Positions 59,141 through 64,000 of a stretch of DNA of 64,000 nucleotides are shown here, one piece after another. Positions within the stretch are counted from its first letter, which is position 1. Each line of letters begins with the position of its first letter. Below the pieces are notes generated by a model. It searched no databases. It was not told where the DNA came from and worked only from the letters and a program-made list of their open reading frames with translations. Source of the DNA: an uncultured Spirochaetaceae bacterium (GTDB lineage: Bacteria; Spirochaetota; Spirochaetia; Treponematales; Treponemataceae); contig CADCLG010000013.1 in the NCBI GenBank assembly GCA_902802305.1, positions 1 through 64,000 on the forward strand, in the 5' to 3' direction. Made by a program: the position numbers and the translations under genes.

Positions 59141-60427
59141 TTAAAAATCAATTTGTATTCCCAGCGACAAACCTGACAGCAAGGCTGTTCTTAATAAGGA
59201 AGAAGAAAAATCTGATGACTGAGTTTTTATTTCCTCCTCTGATTCACCTGAAAAAAGAGCTTTTGTTTTTGAACTTATCAGGGGCAGTGCCAAATCCTTC
59301 TGCAAGAAGAAATCGACCTTAATTGAAGACGAAAAAACATGGCTGTAAAAAACTTTAGCCCGCATTAGAAGAAGCAGATCGCCATTTGAAAAATCAAAAG
59401 CATTGCTTTCTCGTTTTATTGAGCCGTCATAAAATAGATTTTTTTTGTATGTTGCTTTGTAAAAATAATTCATTCTGGAATAAATATTCACAAAAAGAGA
59501 CGAATTAATCAGTAAATTGAAGTGATTTTTTGTTACAGAATAATCAGCAGCAAAAGAAAGAAAATATAAATCAGCCTTACCGTTTGCGTACAGATAGGAA
59601 AAAGGATAGAAAAGTGTATTGTAAGTATCTAAAAATGTTGTTGCCTGACCATTTCCACCAGAATATAAAAATCCTATATTTGTCTTAATTTTTTGGACAA
59701 CTTCTGTATCTGATTGTGAAACTGTGTGTGGCTCTATAATAAAAAGTTTTCCAAGCTCAAGGTCAAAATAATCTAAAAGGCCGTCACCAAGAAAATCATT
59801 ACTACCACTTAAAAGCTGGATTTTTACAGCAGAATAAGTGGAGCTTAGATTAAAATCATAAGGAAGATTCAGAGAAATATGACCGCCTGCAAAAAAGGGA
59901 CTTTTTACTTTTCCAAAAACTATATATAGATTACTGGTATCGGTTTTCTGGCTTCCGGCAAAAAGACTTAATTTTAGGGATATGGAATCGGTAAAATTAC
60001 AATGAAAATCCGTAAATCCACCAATATAAGAAAAATCAGTCAGATTAAAATAAACTTTATCAATTCTTGCATTAAAGGTATCAGGCATTTTGCCTGTAAA
60101 AAGCCCTGCTTCAACTTGCAGTAAATTGTTAGAAAAACCTGCGGAAAAAAGTCCATTATTTAATTTGAAATCTGCAAATTTAAGACTTGAAAAAAGACCT
60201 GTATAAGTGGCATTAAGGAAATATTGTTTTTGTGACTTCTCTGCTTTAAACTTAAAAGATGAATCATATAAAAAACTCTGACCTGAATCATCAACATAAA
60301 GACTTCCACCATGCAAATCTATTGTATAGTTAAAAAGAAAACCTTTAGATAGAGGTTGTTCAGACTCAGAAAAAAGTGAAAAAAGAAAAATCAGAGAGAG
60401 TAATATGAATACCAATAATCTTTTCAT
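59141..60427 (-). CDS. Predicted outer-membrane barrel protein
   Basis: 428 aa. Signal peptide (MKRLLVFILLSLIFLFSLFS) followed by alternating aromatic/polar strands (for example NATYTGLFSSLKFADFKLNN, FNLLINSSLFVNIYSRMNYF) ending in GLSLGIQIDF, a barrel-type C-terminus. No family recognised. No SD: the T-run of the upstream intrinsic terminator ends only 9 nt before the ATG, and there is no room for an ordinary promoter. It is probably expressed by readthrough from the lipoprotein gene upstream. Confidence 0.6.
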   Translation of the reverse strand: MKRLLVFILLSLIFLFSLFSESEQPLSKGFLFNYTIDLHGGSLYVDDSGQSFLYDSSFKFKAEKSQKQYFLNATYTGLFSSLKFADFKLNNGLFSAGFSNNLLQVEAGLFTGKMPDTFNARIDKVYFNLTDFSYIGGFTDFHCNFTDSISLKLSLFAGSQKTDTSNLYIVFGKVKSPFFAGGHISLNLPYDFNLSSTYSAVKIQLLSGSNDFLGDGLLDYFDLELGKLFIIEPHTVSQSDTEVVQKIKTNIGFLYSGGNGQATTFLDTYNTLFYPFSYLYANGKADLYFLSFAADYSVTKNHFNLLINSSLFVNIYSRMNYFYKATYKKNLFYDGSIKRESNAFDFSNGDLLLLMRAKVFYSHVFSSSIKVDFFLQKDLALPLISSKTKALFSGESEEEIKTQSSDFSSSLLRTALLSGLSLGIQIDF

Positions 60428-60435
60428 AAAAACAT

Positions 60436-60474
60436 AAAAAAGGGATGCCCAACTTATTATTACTTGGACACCCC
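60436..60474 (-). terminator. Intrinsic terminator between the lipoprotein and barrel genes
   Basis: Minus strand: GGGGTGTCCAA (60464-60474), 11-nt loop, TTGGGCATCCC (60442-60452; G-U pairs at two positions), then TTTTTT (60436-60441). It ends 8 nt before the next start codon. Confidence 0.85.
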
Positions 60475-60525
60475 CTTGAATTCAAGACCTGCAGAGAAGA
60501 TTAATTCTCTACAGGGAAGAAATTA

Positions 60526-62874
60526 TCAGTTACCGCTATTTTCTGCTGAATCCATAAGTTCAGCAAGGCCGCCGTAATAGAATTGGAAAATCATAGCACC
60601 AAACATTGCCGGAATCTTAATTTCCATTGCATCTGACGGAATGAACTCAAGATCGATTACTTCTGACAAAGTCTGTGGAGCAAGAACTTTGATAGCTACC
60701 ATTGCCTCTTCTGAATCTCCTTCAGCAAAAAGTGAAGCAAAATCTTCGGCAGTAGTTATTTTAGCACCTAATTTACCTTCGGCATCTACCTTGTAAATAT
60801 AAGGCACTTTACTTGAAGAAGCTGTACCGGCAACAGTTCCCATGTCTAAAAGATTTTCAATTGCAAACTGACCGGCAGTAAAGAGCTTACCACAATCCAA
60901 AGTATAAAGTCCTGAATCTGCTGCTTTTGTTGGCCAGGTTTCTGGGAGTTCTCCACCAAAAATTGCCTTTGGAATATAGAATTGTCCGCCATTTGTGATT
61001 GCAGCTTTAAGAAGAGCAACGCCTTCCCTAATTCCAGCTCCACCAACGACAGTTTCTGTGATTGCAGAAGGATAAATTGTGTCTTCGCCAGTGATTGAAT
61101 CATAAGCAGCAATTAAATCTGTAAGAATACCAATAAAGGTATTTTTTGAAGCAGTCATTTTTTTTGCATTGCGTACAGAAAGGAAGCCGTTTGCAATAGG
61201 GTCAATTGTTGCATTGTAAGAAGCAATTAAGGACATTGCATATTGCATCAATGCATTCATCTTTTCCATAGATTCTTCTTCACTCTCTGCTTGAATGCTC
61301 TCAAGAATTGTTGACCAGCTGTCTTTTACAAAAGAAAGATTTGTATTGAAACTGTAGCACTGCAAGTATTCCAAAAGACCTTTGTAAATGTTAAGTACAG
61401 ATTCAATAAGTTTAAGTTCAGTTGCCCCAACAAGAGCTGTACTCTTTCCAAAAATCTCCTCAAGACCAAAGCTTTCTATTTCCTTTTCAGAAAGTTCAAC
61501 AGTTCCTTTAATCGAATCAATTTTTTTGCAGGCATTCTTATATTCATCACTTTCATATAAGACAGAATATAAATCATCAATAATTGAATCCAAACCGCTG
61601 GCATTTCCATTTAAAATATTTGCAAAGAGAAGATAGTAAATACCCATAGCATTAGAAGCCTGAGTTGTAAACCAGCTTTCATCAGATAATGATTTTAACA
61701 CAGGTGCTTTCCAAATTACTTTGTAAGAAGCAGGTACAGGTTTATTATCATATATTAATTTATAGGCCTTTGCATTACCAGCATCACTTGCAGACATTTC
61801 CACAAGACAATCACCGTTTTCATCAAGCTTATAGGCAGAATAAGAACTGTAGTAATAATGTGAATTACCACCAAACAAATATCTTGTCTGACCATCTTTT
61901 AATAAATCTCTATCATACTTACTAGATGTATAATACTCTTTGCCATTAATTGTAACTTTATAATAAAGATATCCATGTGGTGCACTTGAATATTCAGATG
62001 AATCAGGAGCAATTTCTCTGGCTTTATAGTAATAATAGGTGTAGCTGCTTGGAGAAGTAACTTCTTCGGCAGAATAAATCGAGAATTGTCTGGATTTTTC
62101 TGATTCATATTCTTTTGCAGAAAGCCAGTTTCCAGCAATAAGAGTACTCAAATCTGACGGATAATTTGTAATTCCGAGATGGTCAGAGAAAAATTGCTGA
62201 ATTTTTGAATTTGTAACGATTGAGGCAATATCAGACAATGCAGAATAAACTTTTGTCTTGTCATTTTCAGGGTCTTTTTCGTATGCAGCATTAAAATATG
62301 CCTGTGCTGTTGTAATATCAGGTTCATCGGAAGCAAGGGTAGCTATACCAAGATTGATTAAATCATCAACAGTTACTTCTGTGCTTGTTTTTACATCTGT
62401 ATCAATCTGAGTACTTTCAGTACCATCCTTGTCTGTAGTAGTAGTTTCTGTAACAGTTGTAGTAATTCCGCTTTCATCAGTTGTTGTAGTTTCCACTGTT
62501 ACTGTTTTTGTTCCATCAGCAGTTTTTGTTTCTGTTGTTTTAGTAGAACCGGCTGTACTTGTTTTTTCAAACTTTGCATAAATTGTAAGATTGCTCTTGA
62601 TTGGTGCAGAAGTTTCAATTTTCACCTTTTCTGCAGTAAACCATCCGGCAAAAGTATAACCATCTAAAACAGGAGCAGGCAAATCTTTTATTGAAGCAAG
62701 AGTATCTCCCTCTTCAACTGTAAAAATCTTAGCTTCTGCATTCTCAGCAGCATACACTGTAACAGTATATTTTGTCAGTTCAACAGGGGTTTCTGGTGAA
62801 GGACATCCTGTCATAAATAAAATCACTGCAAGAGAAGAAAGCAGTAATCCAAGTTTCTTTAAAGTTTCTTTCAT
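60526..62874 (-). CDS. Large lipoprotein with an InlB-type repeat
   Basis: 782 aa. Signal peptide with lipobox ILFMTGC, one InlB B-repeat/flagellin-like Ig domain (about 35-90: YTVTVYAAENAEAKIFTVEE, LDGYTFAGWFTAEKVKIETS), a Thr-rich linker (about 90-150) with repeated TTTTDESG/TTTTDKDG, then a helical TPR-like region with AQAYFNAAYEKDPENDKTKV and a long C-terminal domain of unknown fold. Probably surface-exposed. ATG 62874 is fixed by GGAGG; a longer frame is unlikely. Confidence 0.75.
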   Translation of the reverse strand: MKETLKKLGLLLSSLAVILFMTGCPSPETPVELTKYTVTVYAAENAEAKIFTVEEGDTLASIKDLPAPVLDGYTFAGWFTAEKVKIETSAPIKSNLTIYAKFEKTSTAGSTKTTETKTADGTKTVTVETTTTDESGITTTVTETTTTDKDGTESTQIDTDVKTSTEVTVDDLINLGIATLASDEPDITTAQAYFNAAYEKDPENDKTKVYSALSDIASIVTNSKIQQFFSDHLGITNYPSDLSTLIAGNWLSAKEYESEKSRQFSIYSAEEVTSPSSYTYYYYKAREIAPDSSEYSSAPHGYLYYKVTINGKEYYTSSKYDRDLLKDGQTRYLFGGNSHYYYSSYSAYKLDENGDCLVEMSASDAGNAKAYKLIYDNKPVPASYKVIWKAPVLKSLSDESWFTTQASNAMGIYYLLFANILNGNASGLDSIIDDLYSVLYESDEYKNACKKIDSIKGTVELSEKEIESFGLEEIFGKSTALVGATELKLIESVLNIYKGLLEYLQCYSFNTNLSFVKDSWSTILESIQAESEEESMEKMNALMQYAMSLIASYNATIDPIANGFLSVRNAKKMTASKNTFIGILTDLIAAYDSITGEDTIYPSAITETVVGGAGIREGVALLKAAITNGGQFYIPKAIFGGELPETWPTKAADSGLYTLDCGKLFTAGQFAIENLLDMGTVAGTASSSKVPYIYKVDAEGKLGAKITTAEDFASLFAEGDSEEAMVAIKVLAPQTLSEVIDLEFIPSDAMEIKIPAMFGAMIFQFYYGGLAELMDSAENSGN

Positions 62875-63029
62875 AGTTTCCTCCAAAAATAGCAAAATAA
62901 AAAATTTTGTTATATCTAACCTATCATAGAAAACTTTAATGTCAAGATAAAATGCGAGAAAAATGCCAGAAATTGATTAAACTTTAATAAAAAGCTTCTT
63001 AATCAACTTATCAAACAGCGTCTACAACC

Positions 63030-63944
63030 TTAAATCGAATTGATATCAAACGGCGTCTGCTGGTATACATAATAATTCAGCCAGTTTGTGTAGAACAAAT
63101 GAGCTGTTGCACGCCAGTAGCTTGTCGGCATACGGTTAAGGTTGTTAGTTGGGAAATAATTCTTAGGAAGTGGAACCTTCATACCTTTTCCAATGTCGCG
63201 GTAATATTCTTCGGCAAGAGTGAGAGTATCGTATTCAAGATGACCGGTCATAAAGATTTCGCGGTTGTCGTTTGATTTTATAATTGTAACTCCAGCTTCG
63301 GCACTTTCTGCTAAAATCTGCAAATCTTTACAGGCAAGAACGTCTTCTTTATAAAGGGTTGTGTGACGTGACTGAGGAATTGGGAAAGTATCATCAAAAC
63401 CACGCAAAAGCGGCTCACCTTCAACACAGCGTTCGTTCATAAAAATACCGGACATTTTGCGTTCAAGACCATGCTTTTTTACTCCATAATGATGATAAAG
63501 CCCCGCAAAAGCTCCCCAGCAAACATAAAGAGTTGAATATACGTTCTTTTTGGCATAATCCATAATTGAACAAAGCTCTTTCCAGTAATCAACTTCTTCA
63601 AAATCCAGCTGTTCAACAGGAGCACCAGTGATAATCATTCCGTCATATTTGCGGGTAAAAAGCTCACTTGAAGGAATATAAAACTTATCAAGATAGGCGG
63701 TGTCAGTATTTTTGCTTTCATGGCCTTCCATTCTTACAAGAGAAATATCTATCTGAAGCGGTGTATTTCCCAAAAGACGAAGCAACTGAGTTTCGGTAAC
63801 TTCCTTTGTAGGCATGAGATTAACGATTGCAATTTTAAGAGGACGGATATCCTGACTTGCGGCACGATGTTCCGTCATAACAAATATATTTTCCTGCTCC
63901 AAAACTCGGCAGGCTGGTAAATCTGATGGTATTCTAATAGGCAT
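63030..63944 (-). CDS. metA: Homoserine O-acetyltransferase (MetA family)
   Basis: 304 aa. MetA/HTS family: MPIRIPSDLPACRVLEQENI, the active-site Cys142 in YVCWGAFAGLYHHYG, and His235/Glu237 in MTGHLEYD. The acyl-donor specificity residue is Glu111 (GAPVE), not Gly, which in this family marks acetyl-CoA rather than succinyl-CoA use. Product: O-acetyl-L-homoserine for methionine synthesis. The ATG is preceded by a -10 box with 6 nt between and no SD. An imperfect duplication of its last codons lies downstream (TATCAAAC-GCGTCT near 63008 and 63041). It is divergent from a gene that begins at the window end. Confidence 0.93.
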   Translation of the reverse strand: MPIRIPSDLPACRVLEQENIFVMTEHRAASQDIRPLKIAIVNLMPTKEVTETQLLRLLGNTPLQIDISLVRMEGHESKNTDTAYLDKFYIPSSELFTRKYDGMIITGAPVEQLDFEEVDYWKELCSIMDYAKKNVYSTLYVCWGAFAGLYHHYGVKKHGLERKMSGIFMNERCVEGEPLLRGFDDTFPIPQSRHTTLYKEDVLACKDLQILAESAEAGVTIIKSNDNREIFMTGHLEYDTLTLAEEYYRDIGKGMKVPLPKNYFPTNNLNRMPTSYWRATAHLFYTNWLNYYVYQQTPFDINSI

Positions 63945-63950
63945 AAGGTT

Positions 63951-63983
63951 ATTATAGCAAAAAGGAGCTTGATTTGCTATAAT
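63951..63983. promoter_or_regulatory. Palindromic divergent promoter of metA and the next gene
   Basis: ATTATAGCAAA (63951-63961) and TTTGCTATAAT (63973-63983) are perfect inverted repeats 11 bp apart. Each arm contains the -10 TATAAT of one direction and the -35 (TAGCAA) of the other, with 17-bp spacers. ATG 63944 is 6 nt from the minus-strand -10 and an ATG at 63993 is 9 nt from the plus-strand -10. Confidence 0.65.
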
Positions 63984-64000
63984 ATATAGAATATGACAGG

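Overview
The window looks like chromosome of a treponeme, most likely a gut or rumen Treponema. Reasons seen in the sequence: low G+C; spirochaete-type proteins (an LeuA next to a DUF4954-type protein, FlgD-Ig/OmpA and UPF0164-like envelope proteins, FliL next to HflX, a thiBPQ set like the thiamine transporter locus of T. pallidum); many Sec-exported beta-barrel and TPR proteins; no rRNA, prophage, IS or CRISPR. The species assignment is inference.

Layout. 0-3.5 kb is a regulator island: a TTG-start AraC-type HTH fused to a GGDEF domain is divergent from an XRE HTH fused to an almost complete FliM/FliN flagellar-switch protein, followed by a broken XRE/zinc-ribbon gene. Copies of a GC-rich dispersed repeat flank the AraC-GGDEF gene; a third copy lies in the uxuA leader. 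3.5-5.9 kb holds uxuA and a secreted S41-like protein. 5.9-18.7 kb is one long minus-strand run of eight genes with tiny gaps: a 1500-aa 2-hydroxyacyl-CoA-dehydratase activase fusion, an exported protein, a 976-aa TPR protein, a barrel protein, then ExbB-ExbD-TonB. 18.7-22.1 kb is a class III cyclase overlapping a membrane coiled-coil protein. 22.2-34.1 kb carries murJ, an M24 peptidase, a TPR protein, a LamG/FN3 protein, a 209-bp nested inverted-repeat element, uvrC, a LacI regulator and murD. tRNA-Leu(UAA), a degenerate M16 peptidase, a DUF4954-type protein, leuA and tRNA-Asn(GUU) follow to 41.4 kb. 41.4-47.5 kb is an envelope block (BspA-like lipoprotein, barrel, FlgD-Ig/OmpA, UPF0164-like). 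47.7-54.6 kb has an unknown 523-aa protein, metI-metN bracketed by hairpin repeats, an acidic membrane protein, hflX and fliL-like. 54.6-59.1 kb is an HdeD-like protein and a TPP-riboswitch-controlled thiB-thiP-thiQ operon that contains a gutted alpha/beta-hydrolase. The end holds two envelope genes and metA, whose residue 111 predicts acetyl- rather than succinyl-transferase activity.

Main discoveries to check: (1) the HTH-FliM/FliN fusion, which also retains a CheY-binding-like N-terminal FliM peptide and may be a transcription factor that senses or docks to the motility machinery; (2) a recurrent -35/17 bp/-10 promoter whose -10 box ends 6-8 nt before an ATG lacking a Shine-Dalgarno sequence, seen at nine genes, implying widespread leaderless transcription, while operon-internal genes mostly carry strong SD sequences; (3) a 90-bp tandem hairpin repeat upstream of metNI with a compensatory base-pair change; (4) a nested inverted-repeat element before uvrC.
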